From positions 1-64,000 of the forward strand of contig CALAHF010000054.1 of NCBI GenBank assembly GCA_937891465.1: a stretch of 64,000 bases of DNA, given 5' to 3'. How positions within the stretch are numbered: the stretch's first letter is position 1; each line of letters begins with the position of its first letter. This DNA comes from an uncultured Verrucomicrobiales bacterium (GTDB lineage: Bacteria; Verrucomicrobiota; Verrucomicrobiia; Verrucomicrobiales; DEV007). A model generated the notes under the pieces. That model made no database searches and had not been told where the DNA came from. It saw nothing but the letters and a program-made list of their open reading frames with translations. Positions 1-8,113 of the stretch are shown piece by piece. The position numbers and the translations under genes were made by a program.

Positions 1-2
1 AG

Positions 3-284
3 AATCTCGGTATTTCATTGGTTGGCCTTTTGCCCATCTTTTATGTGGCAGGTTACTTTGGTTTTTTGGCCTGGGCGAAACCGGCGTTCCAAAGGGAGTT
101 CAAACCGTTTGGGGATACAATCACAGTGGTGACGCAAAATCGGCCCATTGCGAATGCGGGAGCCACTTTGTTTAAGCCTGCAATGGCGATGCATGCGAAG
201 GTTTCGGGCGCGAAATTTACGTTCGTAACAGCGAACTTGGTTGAGTGGCCATTGTCACGTTCTGAGTTTCAGAGCAACACGTAG
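3..284 (+). CDS. small membrane protein, 5' end outside window
   Basis: The frame is open to the left edge of the window, so the true start is missing. The visible part begins with a hydrophobic segment (GISLVGLLPIFYVAGYFGF) followed by about 65 mostly polar residues. It aligns well with the next gene: both share a membrane segment ending in GYF-FLA, a K-P pair, and a later F-(R/K)PA-x-x-x-H-x-K motif before the C-terminus. The two are therefore tandem paralogues, separated by 14 nt and probably co-transcribed. The TTG at position 18 could be read as a start but would cut the membrane helix, so I treat the gene as 5'-partial. I do not recognise the family. The likely topology is one N-terminal helix with a short extracytoplasmic domain. 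Confidence 0.6.
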   Translation, partial: NLGISLVGLLPIFYVAGYFGFLAWAKPAFQREFKPFGDTITVVTQNRPIANAGATLFKPAMAMHAKVSGAKFTFVTANLVEWPLSRSEFQSNT

Positions 285-298
285 TTCGAAACTAAGTA

Positions 299-562
299 AT
301 GAGAAAACTGAAAAAATTTGAGATCGCAATCCTTGCTGGAATCCCATTTTACTACATCGTTGGCTATTTCGCCTTTCTGGCATTGACGAAGCCGTCTGCG
401 GCCGCCGCCCCGTTAATTCTTACACAGACAAACTCAAAGGTCATCGTCACTGGAAATATTCCACTCGGCAATTACGGAGTAAAATTTTTCAGGCCAGCGA
501 TCGATCTTCACATGAAGCTGACTGGCGAACACTTCGTCATCAGAGTTCACGAACTGGCCTGA
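299..562 (+). CDS. small one-helix membrane protein, paralogue of upstream gene
   Basis: This is an 87-residue protein with a basic start (MRKLKKFE), one hydrophobic segment at about residues 8-30 and a C-terminal domain of about 55 residues. It is a diverged copy of the preceding gene: the helix and the F-F-R-P-A-I-D-L-H-M-K stretch near residue 70 match the equivalent part of the upstream protein. The ATG lies 14 nt after the upstream stop, which suggests one transcript. No catalytic motif is visible and I do not recognise the family. Such tandem duplicates of tiny membrane proteins often have unknown roles. It ends 36 nt before the convergent aminotransferase gene. Confidence 0.6.
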   Translation: MRKLKKFEIAILAGIPFYYIVGYFAFLALTKPSAAAAPLILTQTNSKVIVTGNIPLGNYGVKFFRPAIDLHMKLTGEHFVIRVHELA

Positions 563-598
563 GGAATGATGCTATTTCCCTGAGTTTCAAGGAATATC

Positions 599-1975
599 CT
601 AAACGTCAATTACTTGATCAAAAGCAGCTTCGAGAACGTCGAGGCCTTCTTCGAGCTGTTCTTCGGTGATGCAAAGCGGCGGGCAGAGTTTCACGGTTCC
701 GCCGCCCATTCCAACGGGGCCGAACACCATCAATCCGTTTTCCACGGCGATCTTCACGATCTCCCAGGCGGTGTCGTGATCGGGTTCGAGGCTGCCGCGT
801 TCTGGCACCATTTGCACAGCGGCGACGAGCCCTGTCGCATCGGCTTTGCCAACACTGTTCGGATATTTCTCTTCAAAATGACGCATCCGTTTTTTGAACG
901 TCGCTTCGAGGGCGTGAGCGTTATCGATCAGTCCTGTTTCAACCACCAGTTTGATATTCGCCAGTGCCGCAGCGCAGCAAATTGGATTACCCGTGTGAGT
1001 CGAAGTCATTGATCCCGGAGGAAAAAGGTTCATCCAATCGGAGTGGCCGATCACGGCTGAGAGAGGCATTCCCGAGCTGATTCCTTTGCCGCAGGCGATC
1101 ATGTCCGCTTTCACATTGTAATGCTCGAAGCCCCACATTTTTCCGCAGCGACCAAACCCAGCTTGTACTTCATCAAAAATCAAAAGCGCTTGGTTTTCAT
1201 CACAGAAAGCGCGCAGTTTCGTCATGTAATCGTTGGGAAGCAGCTTTGCGGTTCCGCCCTGATACGTTTCCAGGCAAACTCCTGCGACTCGTTTTGGATC
1301 AACTCCCTGAGTCTTCAGTGCGTTTAGAAATCCTTCAAAACTGGTGTCTTTTCCACGAAAGCCATCGGGCACGGGAACGTTCGCCATGCAGGGATCGTGA
1401 TTCACAATCCAGTCTTTCAGCGCAGGAATTCCACCCGCCATTTGCGCACCCAGGGTCCGTCCGTGAAAGTCGCCATCAAAAGTGATGACGTAATCTTTTT
1501 CCGGCCCACCAACCTTGTGCCCATAGGCTCGTGCGACTTTAATGGCGCACTCCATTGCTTCCGATCCGGTCGTCAACAGAAAGACTTTATCGAGATATTC
1601 CGGCGCACATTTCTCGACCATGTAATCGATCAGTGCAGCCCGTTCTGCGTTCGGAAAGCAGTAAGAATGCTGCAACTTCGCAGCCGTTTTCTGAATGGCT
1701 TCGACAGCCTCTTTGCGGGAATGACCTGCATTCGTAACCAAGACACCGGACGTGAAATCGAGCCACTTATTGCCGTGGCGATCAAAAATGTTCACGCCTT
1801 CCGCCCGATCCCATAGAATCAGCGGTTGTCCTGACATCGAGTCTGGCTCACCGCGTCGCAGCGTCTCAATCACTTCGCGATCGTCGGGATGCGGAACTGC
1901 GGTGTGGATTTCACGATTTGGTGTAACAATTGGCGCTGCCGGTGCAGTTGGCTCGAATGGATAAGGTTTTCCCAT
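599..1975 (-). CDS. class-III PLP-dependent aminotransferase
   Basis: This 458-residue protein is a full-length fold-type I, class-III aminotransferase of the 4-aminobutyrate/ornithine aminotransferase type. Visible landmarks are the TTGSEAMECAIKVAR phosphate-binding region (about residues 135-149), FDGDFHGRT (166-173), the FDEVQAGFGR motif with the pyridine-binding Asp at about 268, and ACGKGISSGMPL with the Schiff-base Lys at about 297. The family moves an amino group from an omega-amino or alpha-amino donor to an oxo acid in the cytoplasm. The donor cannot be read from sequence. The ATG start follows a 180-nt divergent intergenic stretch that carries repeat pair R1. It has no operon partner. 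Confidence 0.9.
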   Translation of the reverse strand: MGKPYPFEPTAPAAPIVTPNREIHTAVPHPDDREVIETLRRGEPDSMSGQPLILWDRAEGVNIFDRHGNKWLDFTSGVLVTNAGHSRKEAVEAIQKTAAKLQHSYCFPNAERAALIDYMVEKCAPEYLDKVFLLTTGSEAMECAIKVARAYGHKVGGPEKDYVITFDGDFHGRTLGAQMAGGIPALKDWIVNHDPCMANVPVPDGFRGKDTSFEGFLNALKTQGVDPKRVAGVCLETYQGGTAKLLPNDYMTKLRAFCDENQALLIFDEVQAGFGRCGKMWGFEHYNVKADMIACGKGISSGMPLSAVIGHSDWMNLFPPGSMTSTHTGNPICCAAALANIKLVVETGLIDNAHALEATFKKRMRHFEEKYPNSVGKADATGLVAAVQMVPERGSLEPDHDTAWEIVKIAVENGLMVFGPVGMGGGTVKLCPPLCITEEQLEEGLDVLEAAFDQVIDV

Positions 1976-2047
1976 GCGAGCACGGTTTTCGATTTTCAGG
2001 TAATCTCAACCGCTGAATCGCGTAGATGGCGAAAAACTTCATTTTCT

Positions 2048-2090
2048 CGAACGAACCGTATCTGATCGATGAACGAACCCTGTTGCTTCG
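2048..2090. repeat. dispersed 20-bp repeat, locus R1 (direct pair)
   Basis: Two units in the same orientation, 2049-2068 (GAACGAACCGTATCTGATCG) and 2071-2090 (GAACGAACCCTGTTGCTTCG), separated by AT. The locus lies between the divergent starts of the aminotransferase and the SHD1-type gene. Confidence 0.85.
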
Positions 2091-2160
2091 TGTTCAATTG
2101 CAACTGATTAACGGCATCGGGTTTGACAGGTTTCACAAAGCAAGAAAGTATGGTTTTGAT

Positions 2161-2991
2161 ATGAGAAGTAACGGATACAAAAATGGAGGGGTTTTCGCAG
2201 TGGTTTTGCCTGGGTTGATTAATCTGACTGTAATGGCTGAAATGCGGGTTTGGACCAACTCTGCAGGGAAAAAAATCAAAGCTGAATTTGTTTCGTCTGC
2301 GGATGGAAATGTTTCGATCCGGATAAAAAACGGAAAGGTGTTCGAAGTAGCGATTGACCAGTTTAGCGAGGCTGATCAAAAATATACGAAAGCAGCTGCA
2401 GAAAAAGCGGCAAATCGTGGGCCTCAATCGTCGTCGCGAGACGTGATTAACGGCATGGCGATTGCGGCAGAAAAAGAGGGAAAGAGACCCGCCCTGGAGG
2501 AATCCATTTTTATGTCCGTGGATCGATCGGTTCCAGCTCAATTGTCGCTGAAAGCCGAAGTCCTTGGGTTTGAAAAGAAAAGCACCGGCACAGAAGGTGG
2601 CGGGAAGCGCGGATTTTTGCGGCAAACCGTTAAGTTTCCCTGAATCACAATCGAGCGAGCTGATCGTGAATTCAGCGAGCTCAATGTAAGTGTTGAATAT
2701 AAAATGGCAGAGCTTGACGAATTGGTCATCGTCAAAGATAAATTCTCCCTTAAAAATCCAAACTTCACCAACCCCATTGTCTTCGATATGGCGGGATACA
2801 ATGATACTAACGGACGTTCGGTAACCGTGAGAGGGGACACCCAGTATATCAATACGTATTACAAAGCCGATTTTTACGGAATTGAAATGACGATCATTGA
2901 AGCAAAAGGCACGGCTGTCTATAAGGGCGGTTGGGAAGCTTCAGCGAAACGAACCTTCGACTCAACGGAAGTCCTCGATAACACGAAGTGA
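2161..2991 (+). pseudogene. SHD1-like secreted protein split by an in-frame TGA
   Basis: An ATG at 2161 begins a signal-peptide-like stretch (GGVFAVVLPGLINLTVMA), then an SHD1-like domain (MRVWTNSAGKKIKAEF, then KNGKVFEVAIDQFSEADQKY), a type common in secreted proteins of Planctomycetes and Verrucomicrobia. The frame stops at TGA 2641-2643. The same frame then runs on without another stop to 2991, encoding about 115 more residues with beta-rich, soluble-protein character (for example VFDMAGYNDTNGRSVTV). The simplest reading is one gene of about 276 codons with a single nonsense change. A separate downstream protein starting at ATG 2704 or real readthrough are alternatives. An ATG at 2026 is in frame, but it would translate through repeat R1, so I prefer 2161. 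Confidence 0.65.
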
Positions 2992-3027
2992 TTGGCACGT
3001 CCGGAATCGCTGTCCCAAATTCCGAAT

Positions 3028-4104
3028 TTATCGGGGCGGAGCGGGAGCAGGTGCCGCAGCCGGTTTCTTTTTCGGGGGCTGGTCTTTGACCACAATTGCT
3101 ATGCCCTCAATTTTAAAGGTCGTGTTTGTCGCTTCGTTTGCGTAAACCAAGATGTCGAGAGCGCGGGCTTTGGCGAGTTTTAGGGTCACCGTTTTCTCTG
3201 TTGCCGTTTGTTGAATGATGTTCACACCATCGGGAAATCCCGCCTGATCACGAGTGTGGTATTTTACGAATTCAATGACGTCCGCCAGCGGTGCGTCTGT
3301 TAATTCCACATCGGTGATGATCGCGTTTCCGAGTCGCTTATACATTTGGTTGCCTGGAAGCGGCCTGAACTTAGGGATGTCACGAATCGTTTCCGGGTCT
3401 CCCAACACCATGGCGATAGAATCGTAGCGCATCGTGCATCGCGCCAATTCTGAGGTGTAGCGCACTGCATCGAGTAGGCTGACATTGGAGAGTTTCAGAG
3501 TGATGAGGCGCCCCCCAATATTTCTCTCTGCGTTTTCTTTGATCCAAAAATTCACCGGCACTTTTTGGTTCGTCTCATTGGCTTTCGTCCTGAAATAATC
3601 AATCGCCGTCGCGAAATCAACTTCGCTAAAATCGAATTCCGGCAGTCTGGTTTGAGAAAGTTTCAGGATTTGCGGATTCCGTCCCGGAACGCCCGGCGAA
3701 CCCTTTCTCCGTGCCTTGAGTTCGACCAAGTCAGTTTTATCGCCGATAATGACGGCATCTCGATCAACGATGAATGTAGTTTCGCTGAGATTGCAGACAT
3801 ACTTCACCACATCGGAAATCGGAATGTTAGTGAGTTTTAGAGAAATCTCAGGAGCGCGTTCCGCGATCGTTCCTTTAGGATCGTAGAGGATAAAATTTTC
3901 CGGACTGGCATTCGCGGAAGCAGCTTTCACCCGAAGATATTCGACGACTGCGGTGAGTGAAGATTCCTCCAGTTCTATCCCGGAAACGATTGCTTTCGAG
4001 AGCGATTTCTTTTTTGCCGGCGGCCGGTTCTGAGCTTGGCTATCCGTTTCAATTCCCATCCATCCGACCAAGGTCGCCAACGTAAGCAGCACCGTATTTC
4101 TCAT
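3028..4104 (-). CDS. secreted protein with three STN-like repeats
   Basis: The 358-residue protein starts with a signal peptide (MRNTVLLTLATLVGWMG) and contains three homologous units at about residues 40-122, 157-236 and 264-340. Each has a short strand, a helix with L/F-x-x-(A/V)-(V/I)-(E/D)-(Y/F)-(L/F/V) pattern, then LKL(T/S/A)N-x-(P/S)-x-x-D-(V/A/I)(V/L) and a closing (A/D)-x-(A/I)-(V/M)-(I/V)-(L/I/V)G strand. This is the pattern of secretin/TonB short N-terminal (STN) domains. No secretin pore or TonB barrel follows, and the tail is Pro/Ala-rich. It may be a stand-alone periplasmic binding or scaffold protein. Similar STN-repeat proteins are frequent in this phylum and have no assigned function. 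Confidence 0.65.
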   Translation of the reverse strand: MRNTVLLTLATLVGWMGIETDSQAQNRPPAKKKSLSKAIVSGIELEESSLTAVVEYLRVKAASANASPENFILYDPKGTIAERAPEISLKLTNIPISDVVKYVCNLSETTFIVDRDAVIIGDKTDLVELKARRKGSPGVPGRNPQILKLSQTRLPEFDFSEVDFATAIDYFRTKANETNQKVPVNFWIKENAERNIGGRLITLKLSNVSLLDAVRYTSELARCTMRYDSIAMVLGDPETIRDIPKFRPLPGNQMYKRLGNAIITDVELTDAPLADVIEFVKYHTRDQAGFPDGVNIIQQTATEKTVTLKLAKARALDILVYANEATNTTFKIEGIAIVVKDQPPKKKPAAAPAPAPPR

Positions 4105-4214
4105 AACTCCATCATAGCCAATGGTCGCTGATTCGGCAATTCAAATCGTTTCATTGCGGCGAAACGAAGCTTGTCGGGACGATGGCATTCTGTTTTTTTA
4201 AGTCTGAAATTTTT

Positions 4215-5189
4215 ATGAAACGCACCCTTTTTTTCATCGCTCTCGCTGCAATCGCTTCCTCAATTTTTGCCGACGAACACCGGCTCGTGATCGGGGTAGA
4301 AGGAAATAAACCGCTTTCAATCGTCGATCCAAATGATGGAAATAAAGTGCTGTGGAGCTGGGATCGGAAGGGGCCCGCGCATGAGCTGTATCTGTTGTCG
4401 AACGGGAATTTTCTGACACAGGCAGGTGGATGGAACCGGATTGTCGAAGTCAGCCTGGACAAAAAAGTGGTGAGTGTTTACGATGCCGCAGCGAGGAATA
4501 AAATGGCGAACGATCCGAAACGAATCGAAGTTCACGCGCTTCAGCCTAACGCCGATGGGGGAATGATGATTGCCGAGTCTGGTCGCAGCCGAATCATTGA
4601 AGTCGACAAAGACGGAAAGTTACTTAGTCAATTCCCGTTGGATGTCACATCCACGAGCGCGCATTCCGATACGCGGCAGGTTCGGAAATTAAAAAACGGG
4701 CATTATCTAGTCGCTCACGAAAACGATCAGTGCGTGAAAGAATATGACGCGAACGGTAAAGTTGTTTGGCATTATGATATCCCGCTTTTTGGGCGTAAGC
4801 CAGAAAATGGACACGGCCCTGAAGCATGGGGTGGGCGTTGTTTTTCAGCAATTCGTCGGAAGAATGGAAACACGCTGATTGGAACCGGAAACGGTCACAG
4901 CGTCCTCGAAGTGACTCCGGAAAAAGAGATCGTCTGGCACCTCAAACAGAATGATTTGGAGGGAATTACCCTTGCTTGGATTACGAATGTTTACGAGCTT
5001 GAGAGCGGAAATTTGATCATTGGAAACTGCCATGCAGGTCCGGAGAATCCTCAGCTTATCGAGGTGACACCGGAGAAAGAAGTGGTATGGACGTTTAAAA
5101 ATTTCACGACATTTGGAAACTCGCTCGCGAGATCATTCGTTATCGACGGCGAGGCTGCTAAAGCACTGCGGGCTAAATTGAGTCAGTGA
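4215..5189 (+). CDS. secreted beta-propeller protein (PQQ/NHL-like)
   Basis: The start is placed at ATG 4215 because it opens a clean signal peptide (MKRTLFFIALAAIASSIFA, then DEH); an upstream in-frame ATG at 4182 would only add 11 residues. The mature part of about 300 residues is made of propeller-like repeats with (G)-x-x-L-x-x-x-x-x-x-x-x-E-(V/Y)-D-x-x-G-K-(V/L)-x-W patterns, such as VKEYDANGKVVWHYD and LEVTPEKEIVWHLK. No catalytic residues are apparent. The protein is probably periplasmic and binds a ligand or a partner. Its last 17 nt overlap the convergent rhomboid gene. Confidence 0.75.
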   Translation: MKRTLFFIALAAIASSIFADEHRLVIGVEGNKPLSIVDPNDGNKVLWSWDRKGPAHELYLLSNGNFLTQAGGWNRIVEVSLDKKVVSVYDAAARNKMANDPKRIEVHALQPNADGGMMIAESGRSRIIEVDKDGKLLSQFPLDVTSTSAHSDTRQVRKLKNGHYLVAHENDQCVKEYDANGKVVWHYDIPLFGRKPENGHGPEAWGGRCFSAIRRKNGNTLIGTGNGHSVLEVTPEKEIVWHLKQNDLEGITLAWITNVYELESGNLIIGNCHAGPENPQLIEVTPEKEVVWTFKNFTTFGNSLARSFVIDGEAAKALRAKLSQ

Positions 5190-5814
5190 AACCGGTTTGT
5201 TTTTTCGGTTTATACAAAGTCCCGCCAAGGGGAAACATGAGCCACGCAGCTAGGATTCCTGCTCCGAAGCCGAAGAGGTGTCCCTGCCAGGAGATTCCCG
5301 GTTGGCCGGGGAGGACACCGAGAATCATGTAACCGTAAAAAACGAGAATTCCGAAAGAGATTAGCGTCCAGAAAACCGAGCGTTCGAAGATTCCACGACT
5401 GAGCAAAAATCCGAGATAGCCGAAGACCACAGCGCTCGCGCCGACGTGATTCGTGTTGCTCGGGCCAATGAGCCACAGCACCCCGCCGCCGATCAGCGCG
5501 ATGAAAATCGAGACGCTGCAAAAGATGCGTCGTCCGCCCAAAAGCACGAGGCCGCCGAGAACTAAAAACGGTATCGTGTTTGAAATCAGATGGGGAAATC
5601 CCAGGTGGAGCCATGGCGAAGTGATCGTTCCGGCGAGACCGCTAATCACTCGGGGTTTGATACCGAATTGATCCAGAAAACCGCCCAGAAAAAAGTCAAC
5701 TAATTCCAAAATCCACATTACAACGGCGCAACCGAAAAGCAGCGCGGCGTTGTCTTTGATTGTCTCAAAATCTGGATTTGAGGGGAGGGATGATTTGGGA
5801 GTTCGTAATGCCAT
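5173..5814 (-). CDS. rhomboid family intramembrane serine protease
   Basis: The 213-residue protein has about six hydrophobic segments and the rhomboid signature residues: a PWLHLGFPHLISNTIPF stretch with His75 and Asn79 that would form the oxyanion region, HVGASAVVFGYLGF with the likely catalytic Ser127, and WQGHLFGFGAG with the likely catalytic His179. The usual GxSG is here GASA. Rhomboids cut transmembrane helices inside the membrane. No substrate gene is evident nearby. The gene converges on the propeller gene with a 17-nt overlap. Confidence 0.85.
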   Translation of the reverse strand: MALRTPKSSLPSNPDFETIKDNAALLFGCAVVMWILELVDFFLGGFLDQFGIKPRVISGLAGTITSPWLHLGFPHLISNTIPFLVLGGLVLLGGRRIFCSVSIFIALIGGGVLWLIGPSNTNHVGASAVVFGYLGFLLSRGIFERSVFWTLISFGILVFYGYMILGVLPGQPGISWQGHLFGFGAGILAAWLMFPLGGTLYKPKKQTGFTDSI

Positions 5815-5919
5815 ATCATTCGAAAACTAAACGAAGTTCGCGAGAAAACTCATTCCAAAAACTCAGCCGAGTTGTAATTTAAGACTCCCGCACTTTGAAT
5901 GAAACTGTGGCACGTTTTT

Positions 5920-5962
5920 CGATCGAATAGGGTTGGTTCGATGAATCAATAGGATACGTTCG
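5920..5962. repeat. dispersed 20-bp repeat, locus R2 (inverted pair)
   Basis: A reverse-oriented unit at 5920-5939 (CGATCGAATAGGGTTGGTTC) and a degenerate forward unit at 5943-5962 are separated by GAT. The core of the second unit has lost most of its ACCCTGTTG, but the ends remain. Confidence 0.65.
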
Positions 5963-5967
5963 TTTTT

Positions 5968-6102
5968 TTAATCAGCAGGAACCCAAACGTCTTCGTTTCT
6001 CAATTCGCCAACCATGCTTTGTTTGTAGGCGTGATCGAAGGGCAGAATGGTTTTCTTTGATCGCAGGCCGACGTGTTTGACTCGGCCTGAAAAAATGCGC
6101 AT
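5968..6102 (-). CDS. possible 44-residue small ORF after the Gfo/Idh/MocA gene
   Basis: An ATG at 6102 opens a 44-codon frame (begins MRIFSGRVKHVGLRSKK, ends RNEDVWVPAD). It lies 27 nt behind the stop of the Gfo/Idh/MocA gene and in the same frame. The composition looks protein-like: charged, with few rare residues. It has no membrane segment. It could be a small independent protein, the detached C-terminus of something longer, or chance. I do not recognise it. Confidence 0.35.
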   Translation of the reverse strand: MRIFSGRVKHVGLRSKKTILPFDHAYKQSMVGELRNEDVWVPAD

Positions 6103-6129
6103 GGATTGATTTTGCCAGAAAAGCGCAGG

Positions 6130-7134
6130 TTATGACAAATCAATTTCGCGTCGCTCAGCAACGGAACGCTCGGCAGCTTCGATGATCTTTTGGCAGGTGA
6201 TGGCGTCGTTGATCGTGGAAAGCGGCGCTTCGCCGAGGCGGAGGGATTTTTCGACAAAATGGCGGATTTCTTCGCGGATGTGATATTCGTAGGCTGACCA
6301 CGTATGGCTGTGGACCACGCCGGGCTTGTTTTCGACCCAATCGCGATAGCTGAAACGGGTTGCGCCTTCGGTTCCAATGACTTTGATGAGAAATGTCCAC
6401 GGATCAGCGGAATGATCGTCGGCAGCGAAGTCGGCGCAGAAATGGGCGAGGGCACCGGATTTCAACCGAATGTTCACCATGGCCAAATCTTCGCCCTCGA
6501 ATTCATCATAGTGAATGACGGATTTCATCGCGGAAACGGCTTCGGGCGGGTTGTTGGCTCCGGCAAGATAAAGCAGCAGGTAGCTATGATGCGTCAGAAT
6601 ATGCCGAATGACGCCGGGATAACGTTTGGCGACTTCCTCGGGATGATTGATGTGATAGTGAATGTAAATCGCTGCGAGATCGCCCAGTTTCCCGCCGTCG
6701 ATCAGCTCTCGAGTGCGGGCGAGAGCGGGTTCATGAATGTAATTGTGGCCCGGACAGAGAATGACACCGTTCTGTTCAGCGCAAGCTTTGAGCTGTTCAA
6801 GTTCCGCAACGGTTGGTGCGACCGGCTTTTCGATGAGGACGTGTTTCCCTGCATTCATCGCCAGAGTGGCGTTTTCGGTGTGGCTTTCGAGGTTTGTCAG
6901 AATGAAAACGGCGTCGATGGTCGGATCGTTGACGAGTGCTTCGGCAGATTCGTAGATTTTGCAGTCGAACAGGGCTGCTTTTTCCTGATTGAGCGCGTCA
7001 TCAATCGACCAGAGCCCGGCAAGCTCAGCCGATGAAATGTGGTTTCGGATCGCTTCGGCGTGAAGCAGGGAGATGTCGCCCGCGCCAATGAAGGCGATGC
7101 GAGCGGGTTCTTTTAAAGATCCAACAGGGTTCAT
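6130..7134 (-). CDS. Gfo/Idh/MocA family oxidoreductase
   Basis: The 334-residue protein has the family's two domains. The N-terminal Rossmann fold has ARIAFIGAGDISLLHAEAI and the (E)KPVAPT loop with the usual catalytic-region Lys (HVLIEKPVA). The C-terminal alpha/beta domain carries a HILTHHSYLLLYLAG stretch matching the catalytic His region. Members use NAD(P) to oxidise or reduce sugars, inositols and similar substrates; this substrate is unknown. I place the start at ATG 7134. The longer frame from 7155 would be translated from repeat R3, and even from 7134 the first residues (MNPVGSL) are encoded by the repeat. The next nearby gene is the small ORF downstream. Confidence 0.85.
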   Translation of the reverse strand: MNPVGSLKEPARIAFIGAGDISLLHAEAIRNHISSAELAGLWSIDDALNQEKAALFDCKIYESAEALVNDPTIDAVFILTNLESHTENATLAMNAGKHVLIEKPVAPTVAELEQLKACAEQNGVILCPGHNYIHEPALARTRELIDGGKLGDLAAIYIHYHINHPEEVAKRYPGVIRHILTHHSYLLLYLAGANNPPEAVSAMKSVIHYDEFEGEDLAMVNIRLKSGALAHFCADFAADDHSADPWTFLIKVIGTEGATRFSYRDWVENKPGVVHSHTWSAYEYHIREEIRHFVEKSLRLGEAPLSTINDAITCQKIIEAAERSVAERREIDLS

Positions 7135-7159
7135 TTGATGGATCAACCCTACCAAATCG
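7117..7159. repeat. dispersed 20-bp repeat, locus R3 (inverted pair) over a start codon
   Basis: A reverse unit 7117-7136 (AGATCCAACAGGGTTCATTT) and a forward unit 7140-7159 (GGATCAACCCTACCAAATCG) are separated by GAT. The ATG of the Gfo/Idh/MocA gene (7134) lies inside the element. Confidence 0.75.
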
Positions 7160-7367
7160 CGTAAGAGTTAACATCATGTATTTCAACAAAAACGTCGTCG
7201 CGAATTGGTGGGGTTTGGCATGCGGTATCGCCGGTCTTAAATTCCTGTTGGGTCGTTGAATGCAAATGTAAAGGAATCCGCTAAAAATCGCCCAATCGTG
7301 TGTTGATTCTAAATTTCGTTCGTCTTACTTTTGTAAACGTGTTTGAACAACCCAAACCGAAAACCTT

Positions 7368-7820
7368 ATGCGTAATATTACAAAACTGGCAATTGTTGGC
7401 CTCGCGCTTGGTGGAATAACTTCCGTCAATGCTCAGGATAAAATCGATTTTGAGAAAGAAATTTACCCGATGGTAAAAAAAAGCTGCGTTAAGTGCCACC
7501 TTCCGGAGCACGAAGATGAGCGTGGTCGTAAGCGCAAGCCTAAGGGAGGCCATGTGATGACCACAAAAGTAGGCCTCATGGAGTCCGAAGGTGAAGAAGG
7601 TGAAAAGTTCATCGTTCCCGGCGACTCCAAGAAAAGCCGAATTTTGCAGGTGACGCTTCTTCCAATTGATGATGAAATGCACTTCCCGCCAGAAGGCAAG
7701 GCCGATCAGTGGACAAAGACGCAGCAGGCGCTGTTCGCCAAGTGGGTGGATGCAGGCGCTGACTTCGGTTCATGGACTGAAGACAAGAATGCGATTGCGG
7801 ACATTGCTGCGAAAAAGTAA
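7368..7820 (+). CDS. secreted mono-heme cytochrome-like protein
   Basis: A signal peptide (MRNITKLAIVGLALGGITSVNA) precedes a c-type heme site CVKCH (Cys40, Cys43, His44) with the IDFEKEIYPMVKKSC context typical of the Planctomycete cytochrome c (PSCyt1) domain. The later GDSKKSRILQVTLLPIDDEMHFPPEG-type region, with a Met-His-Phe-Pro-Pro stretch, and the TKTQQALFAKWVDAGADF tail complete that domain. At 150 residues it is the domain alone. It probably carries electrons or senses redox state in the periplasm. A 5'-untranslated stretch of over 100 nt precedes it and a strong hairpin terminator follows, so it is a single-gene transcript. Confidence 0.85.
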   Translation: MRNITKLAIVGLALGGITSVNAQDKIDFEKEIYPMVKKSCVKCHLPEHEDERGRKRKPKGGHVMTTKVGLMESEGEEGEKFIVPGDSKKSRILQVTLLPIDDEMHFPPEGKADQWTKTQQALFAKWVDAGADFGSWTEDKNAIADIAAKK

Positions 7821-7838
7821 TTCTGTTTACAGTATTCT

Positions 7839-7900
7839 CAGGGAGTTCTCTCCCTGAACACTTTAGAACGGCCCGTGCAGAGATGTGCGGGTCGTTTTTT
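7839..7900 (+). terminator. hairpin plus rho-independent terminator
   Basis: A small hairpin at 7839-7856 (CAGGGAG/CTCCCTG) is followed by a stem of 8 bp, ACGGCCCG at 7868-7875 with CGGGTCGT at 7888-7895 (one G-T pair), and a run of six T ending at 7900. It sits 19-80 nt after the cytochrome stop codon. Confidence 0.8.
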
Positions 7901-8113
7901 ATGGTGTCGACTGATTATCGTATTTTCCAAACGGAGGCTATGGGCTAGATTGAGACCACGGAAGCCGTTAGTTTGGAAACCTTGATTATCAGTCCTGAGG
8001 CTCACCTGTTTTTTGCGAATCATTATTGACTGTTTTGTGGATAACTGTTAGAAAACCGTGAAACTCTTGACTGAGCGGCCCGTGGTCAAGATCTTCACCC
8101 TTTTTAAACCTGC

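Noticed and set aside
1397..1816. A 139-codon frame opposite the aminotransferase
   Set aside because: Antisense of a conserved gene with no domain.
6304..7035. A 243-codon frame opposite the Gfo/Idh/MocA gene
   Set aside because: It is antisense to a conserved oxidoreductase and has a composition typical of a complement frame.
7176..7259. A 27-codon ORF (MYFNKNVVANWWGLACG...) upstream of the cytochrome gene
   Set aside because: It is too short to support without conservation, and no ribosome site or neighbour argues for it.
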